From: an uncultured Flavobacteriales bacterium
Lineage (GTDB): Bacteria > Bacteroidota > Bacteroidia > Flavobacteriales_D > Crocinitomicaceae
NCBI GenBank assembly: GCA_903860985.1
Contig: CAIOSO010000033.1
Coordinates: forward strand, 1-64,000
Direction of reading: 5' to 3'
Length of the DNA: 64,000 nucleotides
Positions 18,117-26,755 of this stretch are shown here, one piece after another. Below the pieces are notes generated by a model. It saw nothing but the letters and a program-made list of their open reading frames with translations, made no database searches and was not told the origin of the DNA. Position numbers and translations under genes: made by a program. The first letter of the stretch is position 1; each line of letters starts with the position of its first letter.

Positions 18117-18611
18117 TTAATGCAAATAAGCTTTCGAATCGGTGTCGTTCAAGTCAACTTCCACGTGATTTTTCAATGTGGTAGATAATCCAAGTCCAGC
18201 GAAATCTGTTTTAATCGGATAACGTCGGTGCTGACGATCAATCAAAGCAACCGTTTTAATCGCTTTCGTTGATTGTTCTAAGAACTTCATTAATGCGTAT
18301 TGCATGGTCTTCCCTGAATTGATGACATCATCTACTAGAATGATAAAGCCTTTTTTTAATTCCTTTTCGTCTATGGATAACTGAATCGCTTCGCTCCACG
18401 GTTCATCTTTGTTGACCTTGATTTCAAAACAAACAACCTCAAGCGAACTATTTGCACGAATGATTTCTGTCAGTTTTTGAGCGATGATGCTTCCATTTCC
18501 CGCAATCCCACCAATGAAGATGCGTTCTTCTTCGAAACAGTTTTCCAAAATTTGGTGTCCAATTCGGATGATTTTTTGTTCGATTTGCTGATGATTCAGG
18601 ATGATTTGCAT
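18117..18611 (-). CDS. PyrR-like phosphoribosyltransferase
   Basis: This is a 164-residue type I phosphoribosyltransferase with the PRPP-binding motif IILVDDVINSGKTM. The segment VALIDRQHRRYPIKTDFAGL and the following LSTTLKNHVEV are characteristic of the PyrR family (RNA-binding pyrimidine regulator/uracil phosphoribosyltransferase). Whether this copy regulates pyr mRNA or is only a salvage enzyme cannot be decided; no pyr operon is next to it. It is the first gene of the operon with murQ and the ureohydrolase. Confidence 0.82.
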   Translation of the reverse strand: MQIILNHQQIEQKIIRIGHQILENCFEEERIFIGGIAGNGSIIAQKLTEIIRANSSLEVVCFEIKVNKDEPWSEAIQLSIDEKELKKGFIILVDDVINSGKTMQYALMKFLEQSTKAIKTVALIDRQHRRYPIKTDFAGLGLSTTLKNHVEVDLNDTDSKAYLH

Positions 18612-18670
18612 AGTGAAATTGAATTATAAATCAAAGTTAATAAACAAACGACTTGTTCGAAGTTTCAGGT

Positions 18671-18699
18671 AAAAAAAAATCCCGACAATGCCGGGATTT
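18671..18699 (-). terminator. Rho-independent terminator of the B12-regulated gene
   Basis: An 8-bp stem (AAATCCCG / CGGGATTT) is followed on the minus strand by nine T. It lies just after the stop codon at 18719. Confidence 0.82.
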
Positions 18700-18718
18700 A
18701 AATAGTACGAAATGAAAG

Positions 18719-19975
18719 TTAAAGTTTGATCACTTTTTGACAAGTTCCGTTGATGCTTACGTAGTAAATCCCTGAAGGAAGCACCGAAATGTTTAAGGTT
18801 TCATCCGTACTTGAAAGAACGGTAGCACCATTTAGGTCTAATAGGGAAACCAACTCATTTGCTGGTTTGCCTTGGATTGTTAGAATGTCATTCGTTGGAT
18901 TCGGAGAAACACTAAAGTTCGCACTTGTTTCATTTGCTCCTGCCGAAGATCGAATATCAAAAACGATGGTTCCAGGTGAAACACCAGCAGCGAATTGATG
19001 GACTTCCGTATTCAATGCATCGTAAATGAAAACCGTTCCTGTAGAGAAGAAATCCGTCGTTGAAGCATAAAATTCACCACTGATTGGTTCTTGTGCCAGT
19101 TCGTAGAAATTTACGTTGATACCGTTTACTGGTCCAATATTATTCATTCCATTGATATCAAAGTTGTTTAAACTCGTCTCCATGGAAATTTGATAAGTGA
19201 TTTTGTTATCTCTTAAAGCGGAAGTACCACATCCAGCGATGGCGTTAGCAATATTCACGGTTGAGGACATGTTTGTTGCCAAATCGAATTTCGAAATCGA
19301 AGTTCCATTCCAGTCTTTGTTGTTAACCGTATACAAGGCAGAGCCGTATTTCACTAAGTTATCCGGGTTTTTTCCATCTGGACCTAAATCAACTTCGTTG
19401 CCATAGGATAGGTTCGATAGGTTTAATTGGCCAATGATTCCTTTTTCATTTCCCCATTCGTACGCATTGTTCACGACTAAGAAAGCTGTTGTTCCATCAA
19501 TCACGATGTTTTGAGTCGCCCATTTTGGACCAGTCACCGTATCAAAAGCCTGAATCAACTGTAAATCTGATGTTTGGTAAACATGTAAATAAGAATCATA
19601 CGTCGTCATGTACTCCCCGCGAGTTGCGACCAATTTATTTTGGTGTACTGCTAGGTTTCGAACACCTGGACAAGAAATGCTCGCGATTTCTTGATGTGTA
19701 TTCAAATCCATTTTAAAGATTTTCGAATCTGCCGCTACGAAATAGAAATTCCCGTCAATCACTAAATCGGATGCGAAACGCATGTTTTCCAAAGTATCCA
19801 CTACTTGGTATAGTTGCGTTGTTGGATTATAACTACCAATGGTCACAGGTTCTAAGATTGCGCCTGTTTGGTAATCAAAAGATCCTTCATTCACCACCAA
19901 AACTTGGTGTAATTGATTTTGCGCAAAGCTCCAAGAGCTTGCAAATAAACTTAATGTAATCAATGCCTTTTTCAT
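18719..19975 (-). CDS. B12-riboswitch-controlled propeller protein with T9SS domain, BtuG-like
   Basis: The 418-residue product starts with a type I signal peptide (MKKALITLSLFASSWSFAQ), not a lipobox. Residues about 25-345 form YncE/DUF5074-like propeller repeats (FASDLVIDGNFYFVAADSKI, GVRNLAVHQNKLVATRG, PDNLVKYGSALYTVNNKDW). That domain is found in BtuG, the surface B12-binding protein that partners the outer-membrane transporter BtuB. The last ~75 residues (VSPNPTNDILTIQG to GTCQKVIKL) are a T9SS sorting domain. A cobalamin riboswitch lies directly upstream on the same strand, supporting a role in B12 capture at the surface. No btuB is in the window. The ATG at 19975 starts the signal peptide; a longer frame from 20047 runs into the riboswitch. 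The BtuG assignment is inference. Confidence 0.75.
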   Translation of the reverse strand: MKKALITLSLFASSWSFAQNQLHQVLVVNEGSFDYQTGAILEPVTIGSYNPTTQLYQVVDTLENMRFASDLVIDGNFYFVAADSKIFKMDLNTHQEIASISCPGVRNLAVHQNKLVATRGEYMTTYDSYLHVYQTSDLQLIQAFDTVTGPKWATQNIVIDGTTAFLVVNNAYEWGNEKGIIGQLNLSNLSYGNEVDLGPDGKNPDNLVKYGSALYTVNNKDWNGTSISKFDLATNMSSTVNIANAIAGCGTSALRDNKITYQISMETSLNNFDINGMNNIGPVNGINVNFYELAQEPISGEFYASTTDFFSTGTVFIYDALNTEVHQFAAGVSPGTIVFDIRSSAGANETSANFSVSPNPTNDILTIQGKPANELVSLLDLNGATVLSSTDETLNISVLPSGIYYVSINGTCQKVIKL

Positions 19976-20044
19976 TCGTTCTGTTTTTTTGAATGTGAAA
20001 CAATAAAAAACTAGAAGAAGAAAAAAGTAGGAAAAGCTAGGATG

Positions 20045-20248
20045 CAAAACACCCTTGGCGAGTCCGACCTTTATCTGAAGTCTTCTCTCTGTTCATTGGC
20101 AAGTCTTCTGGCTCATGTCCTTTTCAATTCGTCTTCCCAATTACTCAGTGACTTAATGAATTGCATTTTAGACATTTACAGCTGCAGATACAGCTCCGGA
20201 TTCTAACCGGATTCCTTATTAATCTCAAATACGAGAACCAATGGACGA
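20045..20248 (-). ncRNA. Cobalamin riboswitch
   Basis: Read on the minus strand, this leader has the ordered elements of the cobalamin riboswitch (Rfam RF00174 type). These are GGAATCCGG...AATCCGGAGCTG, then CAGCTGTAAATG, then a GTCACTG box (20153-20147), GGGAAGAC, and the hallmark GAGCCAGAAGACTTGCC (20114-20098). It precedes the BtuG-like gene by about 70 bp. Binding of adenosylcobalamin normally represses such genes when B12 is plentiful. Confidence 0.93.
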
Positions 20249-20250
20249 TG

Positions 20251-20258
20251 CAAAGATA
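20251..20258 (-). promoter_or_regulatory. Promoter -7 box for the B12 riboswitch transcript
   Basis: The minus strand reads TATCTTTG, a TAnnTTTG match, immediately upstream of the riboswitch 5' end, so the leader would begin with the riboswitch itself. Confidence 0.6.
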
Positions 20259-20409
20259 ATTTAATATTCCTACAAACGTTTTTTCCTACATTTTTGATTC
20301 AATTTTAACATGAATTAGAACTTAAATGTTAATAAATAATTAATTTTTTTTAATTATTACTCATTATTTTACCTAACTTTCAACTATTAACCTACTAAAC
20401 TATATTACT

Positions 20410-21177
20410 ATGGAAAAGAACTTACCTTATGTAAGTGTTGGGATTATCGATGATAATTACAATAAAAGAGTACTGCCATTCATGGGTAGAATCGATGACG
20501 GGAGTTTATTCAAATGGTTCATTACAACTATTTGGAGATTGGCATCTTACGCAATGTTAATTGGCGGCCTCTATTTTATCATTGCCAATTTAATGGGCGA
20601 TGACAATTATTGTGATACTACATTTGTTGACGGCATGACTGGCGGAGCAAAAGTTGGAGCAGCAGTTGGATTGGTTGTTGGTATATTAATCAGCGTGGTA
20701 TGCGCCTGGTTTTTATATAGTTTAACAAAGAAAAGAACAGATCAATTAAATGATGCTTCTTACAATGGCCTTCTACATTTTGTAAGCCATGAGTTGATTC
20801 CGCGTAGCATTACATTGTTTGGGGAGTTGTTTTTCACTTTGGTGATGTATGTAAGTGTTCTTCAGCTTGTTGCTGCATTGGATGGACATTCTGCTTACGC
20901 GCCTTTGATGGATTACATGGGAATGTTTCAATCCATAATGATTCCAGGAATGGATGCGATAAATGGCTTAATACCAAATAAAATATTTGGAGATTTTGAC
21001 CTAATGGATATCACATTGCGCATGGCCGGAATGGGAATCGCAGGTTCTTTTGTTATTCTAATGTTTTATTACATTATGAAAGAAGTTTATCTGTATGGTT
21101 TAAAAATTATTTTAGCATTAATAAGCTTCATCCCGAAATTTGCCATTCCACTTTCTATGAGACAGTCTGGAAACTAA
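20410..21177 (+). CDS. Multi-pass membrane protein, unknown
   Basis: This is a 255-residue protein with about four transmembrane helices (near YAMLIGGLYFIIANLM, GAAVGLVVGILISVVCAWFLY, LFGELFFTLVMYVSVLQLVAAL and MAGMGIAGSFVILMFYYIM). The N-terminus is soluble and no signal peptide is seen. No catalytic or transport motif is recognised. It is a single-gene unit: an AT-rich leader separates it from the B12 riboswitch region and it ends at a UUCG-loop terminator. Confidence 0.65.
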   Translation: MEKNLPYVSVGIIDDNYNKRVLPFMGRIDDGSLFKWFITTIWRLASYAMLIGGLYFIIANLMGDDNYCDTTFVDGMTGGAKVGAAVGLVVGILISVVCAWFLYSLTKKRTDQLNDASYNGLLHFVSHELIPRSITLFGELFFTLVMYVSVLQLVAALDGHSAYAPLMDYMGMFQSIMIPGMDAINGLIPNKIFGDFDLMDITLRMAGMGIAGSFVILMFYYIMKEVYLYGLKIILALISFIPKFAIPLSMRQSGN

Positions 21178-21194
21178 TTTCAACTAATTTTATT

Positions 21195-21220
21195 AAAACC
21201 TCCTTCGGGAGGTTTTTTTT
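21195..21220 (+). terminator. Rho-independent terminator
   Basis: A 9-bp stem AAAACCTCC / GGAGGTTTT with a TTCG tetraloop followed by T residues, 17 bp after the stop codon at 21177. Confidence 0.9.
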
Positions 21221-21235
21221 TACCCAAAAATTAAA

Positions 21236-21267
21236 TTTGGCACTTTTGAAAACTTGAGCTATCTTTG
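21236..21267 (+). promoter_or_regulatory. rpsO promoter
   Basis: TTTG at 21236-21239, a 20-bp spacer, then TATCTTTG at 21260-21267. This is a good match to the Bacteroidota consensus. Transcription should start near 21271, leaving a leader of about 55 nt with a CACCC/GGGTG hairpin. Confidence 0.7.
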
Positions 21268-21324
21268 CACCCGTATTGACCAAGGGTGTCAGTCTACATA
21301 ATAATCATTTACATAAATATTAGC

Positions 21325-21594
21325 ATGTATTTAAATTCAGAAAAGAAAAAAGAGATCTTCGCTCAACATGGTGGATCTGAGGTAAACACTGGTTCTACAG
21401 AAGGACAAGTGGCATTATTTACTTACCGCATCAGTCACTTAACAGAGCATTTGAAAAAGAATCGTAAGGACTTCGGTACACAACGTTCACTTCAACTTTT
21501 AGTTGGAAAGCGTCGTAGTCTTTTGGATTATTTGAAAAGAAAAGATATCGAGAAATACAGAGCGTTGGTTAAGGAATTAGGACTTCGTCGTTAA
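21325..21594 (+). CDS. rpsO: 30S ribosomal protein S15
   Basis: S15 is a primary 16S rRNA-binding protein of the small subunit. From the ATG at 21325 the product is 89 residues, exactly the usual length. It has the conserved GSTEGQVALFTYRISHLTEHL helix region, the KDFGTQRSL loop and LVGKRRSLLDYL. An upstream in-frame start at 21286 would add 13 non-conserved residues and is rejected. The order rpsO then pnp is the classic bacterial arrangement. Confidence 0.97.
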   Translation: MYLNSEKKKEIFAQHGGSEVNTGSTEGQVALFTYRISHLTEHLKKNRKDFGTQRSLQLLVGKRRSLLDYLKRKDIEKYRALVKELGLRR

Positions 21595-21622
21595 TCCAAT
21601 CATCGATCACATTTTATTGAAA

Positions 21623-21660
21623 GAGGGGGACTTCGGCTTTATGTCGCAAGTCCCTTTTTT
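21623..21660 (+). terminator. Probable terminator or attenuator between rpsO and pnp
   Basis: GGGACTT (21627-21633) pairs with AAGTCCC (21648-21654) around a 14-nt loop containing CGG/TCG, followed by six T. It may attenuate readthrough from rpsO into pnp. Confidence 0.7.
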
Positions 21661-21686
21661 GTACATTAATTAGTAAATAAATAAAG

Positions 21687-23840
21687 ATGAATATAGGTTT
21701 AAAAAGGTCAATTGTTACCGGCGGCAAGGAGATAAGCGTCGAGACAGGTAAGTTGGCAAAGCAAGCGGATGGTTCCGTTGTGGTGCGCATGGGCGACACC
21801 ATGTTATTGGCTACGATTGTAGCTAATCATGAAGCAAAAGAAGGCGTAGATTTCCTTCCTCTAACGGTAGATTACCGCGAGAAGTATTCTGCAGCTGGAC
21901 GTTTTCCAGGTGGATTCTTCCGTCGTGAAGCGCGTCCCTCTGAGACTGAAATCTTAGTAATGCGTTTGGTGGATCGTGCACTTCGTCCACTTTTCCCAGA
22001 CGATTACCACGCAGAAGTTCAATTGATGATTCAATTGATTTCATACGATGGTGTAAACAATCCAGATGCATTGTGTGGATTTGCTGCATCAGCAGCAATC
22101 GCTGTTTCAAACATTCCATTCAATGGTCCAATGTCTGAAGTTCGTGTTGGACGCATCAATGGTGAATACGTATTGAATCCAACGATGGCTCAAATGGAGT
22201 TGTCGGATATTGATATCGTGATCGCAGGAACAATGAAAGACATCAACATGTTGGAAGGTGAAATGCAAGAGATCTCTGAAGCTGAATTAGTGGAAGTTTT
22301 CAAAATTGCACACGTTGCGATTAAAGAACAATGTCAATTCCAATTGGACCTTGCAGCAGAAATTCCTACTGCAAATCCAAAAAGAGAATATAGCCACGAA
22401 TCACACAACGAAGAAGTTCGTGCAAGAGTGTTCGAGGTGGCAATGGAAAAATGTAAAGATGTTGCTCGTATGGGCTTGGCAAATAAGTCAAAACGTACCG
22501 AGTTATTCGATGCCATCAAAGACGAAGTGAAAGCTTCTTTCTCGGAAGAAGAAATAGTAGAAGCAGCGAAATTTATTTCTCCTTACTTCTCGGAAGTGAA
22601 GAAAAAAGCAGTTCGTTGGGTGATGTTGAACGAACGCAAACGTTTGGATGGTCGTAACTTCGACGAAATTCGTCCAATCTGGGCGGAAGTTGATTACTTA
22701 CCAATGGTTCACGGATCAGCAGTATTTACGCGTGGAGAAACACAATCATTGACAACCGTTACCCTTGGTGGTAAAATGGATGAGCAGTTAATTGATGGTG
22801 CAACATTCAAAGGAACAGAGAAATTCTTATTACACTATAATTTCCCTCCATTCTCAACAGGTGAAGCGAAACCATTACGTGGAACTTCTCGCCGTGAAAT
22901 CGGACACGGTAACTTGGCGCTTCGTGCCTTGAAACCAGTTTTACCTGAAGATAATCCTTACACCATTCGTATCGTTTCTGATATCCTTGAGTCAAACGGT
23001 TCGTCTTCTATGGCAACTGTTTGTGCTGGAACCTTGGCATTGATGGATAGTGGTGTGCAAATCAAAGCGCCAGTATCTGGAATCGCAATGGGACTTGTTG
23101 CAGACGAAGGGAAATTCGCTGTATTGTCTGATATCTTAGGTGACGAAGATCACTTGGGTGACATGGACTTTAAAATTACGGGTACAGCAAAAGGAATCAC
23201 TGCTTGTCAAATGGACATCAAAGTAGACGGACTTCCATATGAAGTATTGATCGAAGCGTTGGAACAAGCGAAAGCTGGACGTATGCACATCTTAGGGAAA
23301 ATCACTGAGACAATGGCAGCGCCACGTACGACATTGAAACCACAAACTCCACGAATCGAAGCATTCAATGTGCCAAACGATATGATCGGAGCGATTATCG
23401 GACCTGGAGGAAAAATCATCCAAGGTTTACAGAAAGAAACGAAAACAACCATCACTATTGAAGAATTAGCAACGGGTGAAGGTCGTGTTCAAATTCTTTC
23501 GACAAACGGTGACGACATGAACGAAGCAATTCGCCTGATTCGTTTAATCGCTTTCCCTCCACAAGTGGAAGACGGAGCGACTTACGAAGGTAAAGTGAAA
23601 TCAGTGAAGGACTTCGGTTGTTTCGTTGAGATCCTTACTGGTACAGACGGATTAATTCACATCTCTGAATTTAGCTGGGAAAAAGTAGCGAAAATGGAAG
23701 ATGTAGTGAAAGAAGGCGATGTATTGACATTTAAAGTAATGGGTCGCGATCCAAAAACGAAAAAATGGAAATTGTCTCGTAAAGTTCTTTTACCGAAACC
23801 AGAACGTCCATCAGATAACGTTGATGCTCCTCAAGCGTAA
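21687..23840 (+). CDS. pnp: Polyribonucleotide nucleotidyltransferase (PNPase)
   Basis: PNPase degrades RNA 3' to 5' by phosphorolysis and is part of the RNA decay machinery. The 717 residues contain the first RNase PH core (about 10-215), an all-helical linker, and the second, catalytic RNase PH core with [20 protein letters not shown] and [23 protein letters not shown] domain ([20 protein letters not shown]) and an S1 domain ([20 protein letters not shown]) follow. All domains are complete. It is followed by a strong terminator. Confidence 0.98.
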   Translation: MNIGLKRSIVTGGKEISVETGKLAKQADGSVVVRMGDTMLLATIVANHEAKEGVDFLPLTVDYREKYSAAGRFPGGFFRREARPSETEILVMRLVDRALRPLFPDDYHAEVQLMIQLISYDGVNNPDALCGFAASAAIAVSNIPFNGPMSEVRVGRINGEYVLNPTMAQMELSDIDIVIAGTMKDINMLEGEMQEISEAELVEVFKIAHVAIKEQCQFQLDLAAEIPTANPKREYSHESHNEEVRARVFEVAMEKCKDVARMGLANKSKRTELFDAIKDEVKASFSEEEIVEAAKFISPYFSEVKKKAVRWVMLNERKRLDGRNFDEIRPIWAEVDYLPMVHGSAVFTRGETQSLTTVTLGGKMDEQLIDGATFKGTEKFLLHYNFPPFSTGEAKPLRGTSRREIGHGNLALRALKPVLPEDNPYTIRIVSDILESNGSSSMATVCAGTLALMDSGVQIKAPVSGIAMGLVADEGKFAVLSDILGDEDHLGDMDFKITGTAKGITACQMDIKVDGLPYEVLIEALEQAKAGRMHILGKITETMAAPRTTLKPQTPRIEAFNVPNDMIGAIIGPGGKIIQGLQKETKTTITIEELATGEGRVQILSTNGDDMNEAIRLIRLIAFPPQVEDGATYEGKVKSVKDFGCFVEILTGTDGLIHISEFSWEKVAKMEDVVKEGDVLTFKVMGRDPKTKKWKLSRKVLLPKPERPSDNVDAPQA

Positions 23841-23863
23841 TCAATAAAGATGAAAAATTAGTT

Positions 23864-23890
23864 AAAAAGGCGGCCTCGGTCGCCTTTTTT
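23864..23890 (+). terminator. pnp terminator
   Basis: AAAAAGGCG / CGCCTTTTTT stem with loop GCCTCGGT, 24 bp after the pnp stop codon. Confidence 0.9.
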
Positions 23891-23948
23891 AATGTTAAGA
23901 ACATCTTAAATACACATTGATTTCTTACCTTTACAAAAAATAATTTTT

Positions 23949-26648
23949 ATGAAAAGAATTTTACTTGTTTTAATCGTATTTATTGGTTTCCAAGGATTTA
24001 GTCAAGCTTTCGAACCGTTCAACTTTACAGGAGCAGCCAATGCAAATGGTTGGGCAACGCAAAGTGGAACGGCTGGTGAATTGTTAGCTATTACAACTCC
24101 TTCGACTTCAGGAAATAGTTTGTCTTTTACAGGTTTGCAAGCATCGGTTGGAAATCGAATCAACTTGACATCTACGGGAACAGAGGATATCAATAAAGTA
24201 TTTATTCCAACGGGAACAACTGCTTATATGTCCTTTTTATTGAAAGTTCAAAATACAACGGGATTAACGGCGACTGGAAACTATTTCGCAGGATTTGGTG
24301 GCACATCTGGTGCAACTGTGACGGTTTATTTTCCGAGAATCTTCATTAAATCTGGAACGACTCCTGGAACTTTCCAAGTGGGAGTGTTAAATACATCAGG
24401 AGGGACAGGTGCTGTCGCTACCTATGTATCAACTGAATATGCTACAGGTACAACGTTACTGATTGTTGTGAAAGCCTCATCAACTGCGGTAGGTGGTGTG
24501 ATTAATTCATCTTTGTGGGTGAATCCAATTCCAGGTGCAGCAGAACCGGCAGCGGCAGTTACAAATGCTGGAGGAACAAGTACATGGCCAACGAACGGAG
24601 TTCAATCGGTTATTTTGCGTCAAGCGGCTGGAACAGGGAACCTAGAATTAGATGAATTCCGTACCGGAACTACGTGGGCGGCAGTAACACCGGCAGCGGC
24701 GGCATCTTGTACGACTTACAATACAATTACAACCACAGCGTGTTCATCTTATACCTTGAATACTCAAACGTATTCAGCAACTGGAACGTACATTCAAACG
24801 TTAGCGAATGCGAATGCAGCGGGATGTGACAGCGTCATCAACTTGAATTTAACGATTCATCAACCAACAAGTGCAACGCTTACGGTTACCAACTGTGGAC
24901 CTTATACGATTAACAATCAAACGTACGCAGCCTCAGGAACCTACATGCAAATGTTGACCAACGCGGCAGGATGTGATAGTATGTTGCACGTGAATTTAAC
25001 GGTCGTTTCAAACATAACGTATTACCAAGATGCAGATGGCGATGGATTTGGGAATCTTGCCGTATCTCAAGTGGGTTGCTCGCCAATTACTGGTTATGTG
25101 ACAAATAGCACTGACTGTAATGACAACAATAACGCAATTTATCCAGGAGCAACAGAAATTGAAGCAAATGGAATCGATGAAGATTGTAATGGTGTAGATG
25201 CGCCATTGTCTCCAGTGAACATGGGACAATATGAATTTACAGATGTCGCTAATTGTCCGGTTTTAGCTAACAACGTGACCACGCAACCAACGAATGCGAC
25301 ATTTGGAACATTTACAAATTCCGGTGCCAATTGTACAGCAACGGCAAATGTCTTTAATAATACGGCATGGAATACGGCAGCTGCAATCGATTTAAGTCAA
25401 TACAATCAATTCTCCATTTCAGGAAATGAGTGTTATAACTTGAACTTAGCGAAAATTGCCTTCAACCACAGAGTTTCTTCCACAGGTGGAACACCAGTGA
25501 TTTACCTCCGATCTAGTTTGGATAATTACACTTCCAATATTGATACCATTGCTTCTGCGTGGAATGGAAATGTGATGTTAGATGACACGATTTCTTTGCC
25601 AGCAGCGTTTGCAAATGTTCATGCAGTTACGTTCCGTTTGTACGTGACTTCGATGGCAACGAATACATCTACGTTTAGAATGGACAATGTTTCGCTTTGG
25701 GGGAATTCATTCTCCGTAGCGCCTCAAACGTATTACGCGGATGTCGATCAAGATGGATTCGGTGACCTTGCAAATGATACCTTGGTGTGTACCATGCCAG
25801 CTGGATTCGTAACAAACAGTCAAGATTGTAACGATGCAGATGCAGCGATTAATCCAAATACGGTTTGGTACATGGATATGGACGGTGACCTACAAGGTGA
25901 CTTGATGGCAACCTTCACAGGATGTACGCCTCCAAATGGCTACGTGTTGAACTCAGGTGACTGTGACGATACAAATCCAACAGTATCGGCTCCAACGATG
26001 TATTATGTGGATGCAGATAACGATGGATTCGGAGATGATGCGACAGGAACGTTAGCATGCACGCAACCAGCAAATACGGTAACAATCGGCGGTGACTGTG
26101 ACGACACAAACAATGCCATTTATCCAGGCGCAACAGAAATCTGTGACGGATTCGATAACAACTGTAATGGAACAAACGACGAAGGATTAATCTTCAATAC
26201 CTACTATTTGGATTCAGATAACGATCAATTTGGTGCAGGTATTGGATTGGTTTCTTGTCAAGCAATTCCTCTTCCAGGATACGTATTGGTGAATGGTGAC
26301 TGTGATGACATGAATCCAAATGTATATCCAGGAGCGACGGAGATTATAGGTAATGACATGGATGAAAACTGCGATGGCGTAGATGGATACCTTGGATTAA
26401 CGGATTTAACAAGCGTTCAAGTAGGACTTGTTCCGAATCCATCTAACGGTGTATTTGCTGTTCAGTTCAACGCGGAAGTTGCGAATGCAAACATCCAAGT
26501 GACGGACATGAATGGAAAAGTATTATTCCAAGAGTTGATGAATGGAACAAGCCTTGAAGTAAGTAATTTACAACTTTCAACGGGTGCATACTTGGTACAT
26601 GTGACGCTTGTAAACCAAAAAGAAATCCTCCGTTTGATCATTCAATAG
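23949..26648 (+). CDS. Large secreted protein with calcium-type repeats and T9SS sorting domain
   Basis: This is an 899-residue exported protein (signal peptide MKRILLVLIVFIGFQGFSQ). An N-terminal beta-rich Gly/Thr-rich domain is followed by two copies of a roughly 50-residue repeat (CSSYTLNTQTYSATGTY... and CGPYTINNQTYAASGTY...). Then come five YxDxDxDGFG-like segments (at about 25020, 25732, 25867, 25999 and 26204), most followed by DCND/DCDD and PGATE motifs, as in thrombospondin type 3-like calcium-binding or 'putative metal-binding motif' repeats. A carbohydrate-module-like insert lies between repeats 1 and 2. The C-terminus (LVPNPSNGVFAVQF to KEILRLIIQ) is a T9SS sorting domain. It is probably a surface adhesin or structural protein; the ligand is unknown. 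Confidence 0.82.
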   Translation: MKRILLVLIVFIGFQGFSQAFEPFNFTGAANANGWATQSGTAGELLAITTPSTSGNSLSFTGLQASVGNRINLTSTGTEDINKVFIPTGTTAYMSFLLKVQNTTGLTATGNYFAGFGGTSGATVTVYFPRIFIKSGTTPGTFQVGVLNTSGGTGAVATYVSTEYATGTTLLIVVKASSTAVGGVINSSLWVNPIPGAAEPAAAVTNAGGTSTWPTNGVQSVILRQAAGTGNLELDEFRTGTTWAAVTPAAAASCTTYNTITTTACSSYTLNTQTYSATGTYIQTLANANAAGCDSVINLNLTIHQPTSATLTVTNCGPYTINNQTYAASGTYMQMLTNAAGCDSMLHVNLTVVSNITYYQDADGDGFGNLAVSQVGCSPITGYVTNSTDCNDNNNAIYPGATEIEANGIDEDCNGVDAPLSPVNMGQYEFTDVANCPVLANNVTTQPTNATFGTFTNSGANCTATANVFNNTAWNTAAAIDLSQYNQFSISGNECYNLNLAKIAFNHRVSSTGGTPVIYLRSSLDNYTSNIDTIASAWNGNVMLDDTISLPAAFANVHAVTFRLYVTSMATNTSTFRMDNVSLWGNSFSVAPQTYYADVDQDGFGDLANDTLVCTMPAGFVTNSQDCNDADAAINPNTVWYMDMDGDLQGDLMATFTGCTPPNGYVLNSGDCDDTNPTVSAPTMYYVDADNDGFGDDATGTLACTQPANTVTIGGDCDDTNNAIYPGATEICDGFDNNCNGTNDEGLIFNTYYLDSDNDQFGAGIGLVSCQAIPLPGYVLVNGDCDDMNPNVYPGATEIIGNDMDENCDGVDGYLGLTDLTSVQVGLVPNPSNGVFAVQFNAEVANANIQVTDMNGKVLFQELMNGTSLEVSNLQLSTGAYLVHVTLVNQKEILRLIIQ

Positions 26649-26675
26649 GAAGGAAGAATTTTGAACATAATAAAG

Positions 26676-26698
26676 AAAAGGCCGAAAGGCCTTTTTTT
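26676..26698 (+). terminator. Rho-independent terminator
   Basis: AAAAGGCC / GGCCTTTT with a GAAA tetraloop and T-run, after the stop codon at 26648. Confidence 0.9.
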
Positions 26699-26755
26699 GT
26701 AACTTGTGGTTTTATTTTTCGTCTAACTTTACGCAAATATTTATACCGTTTATTT

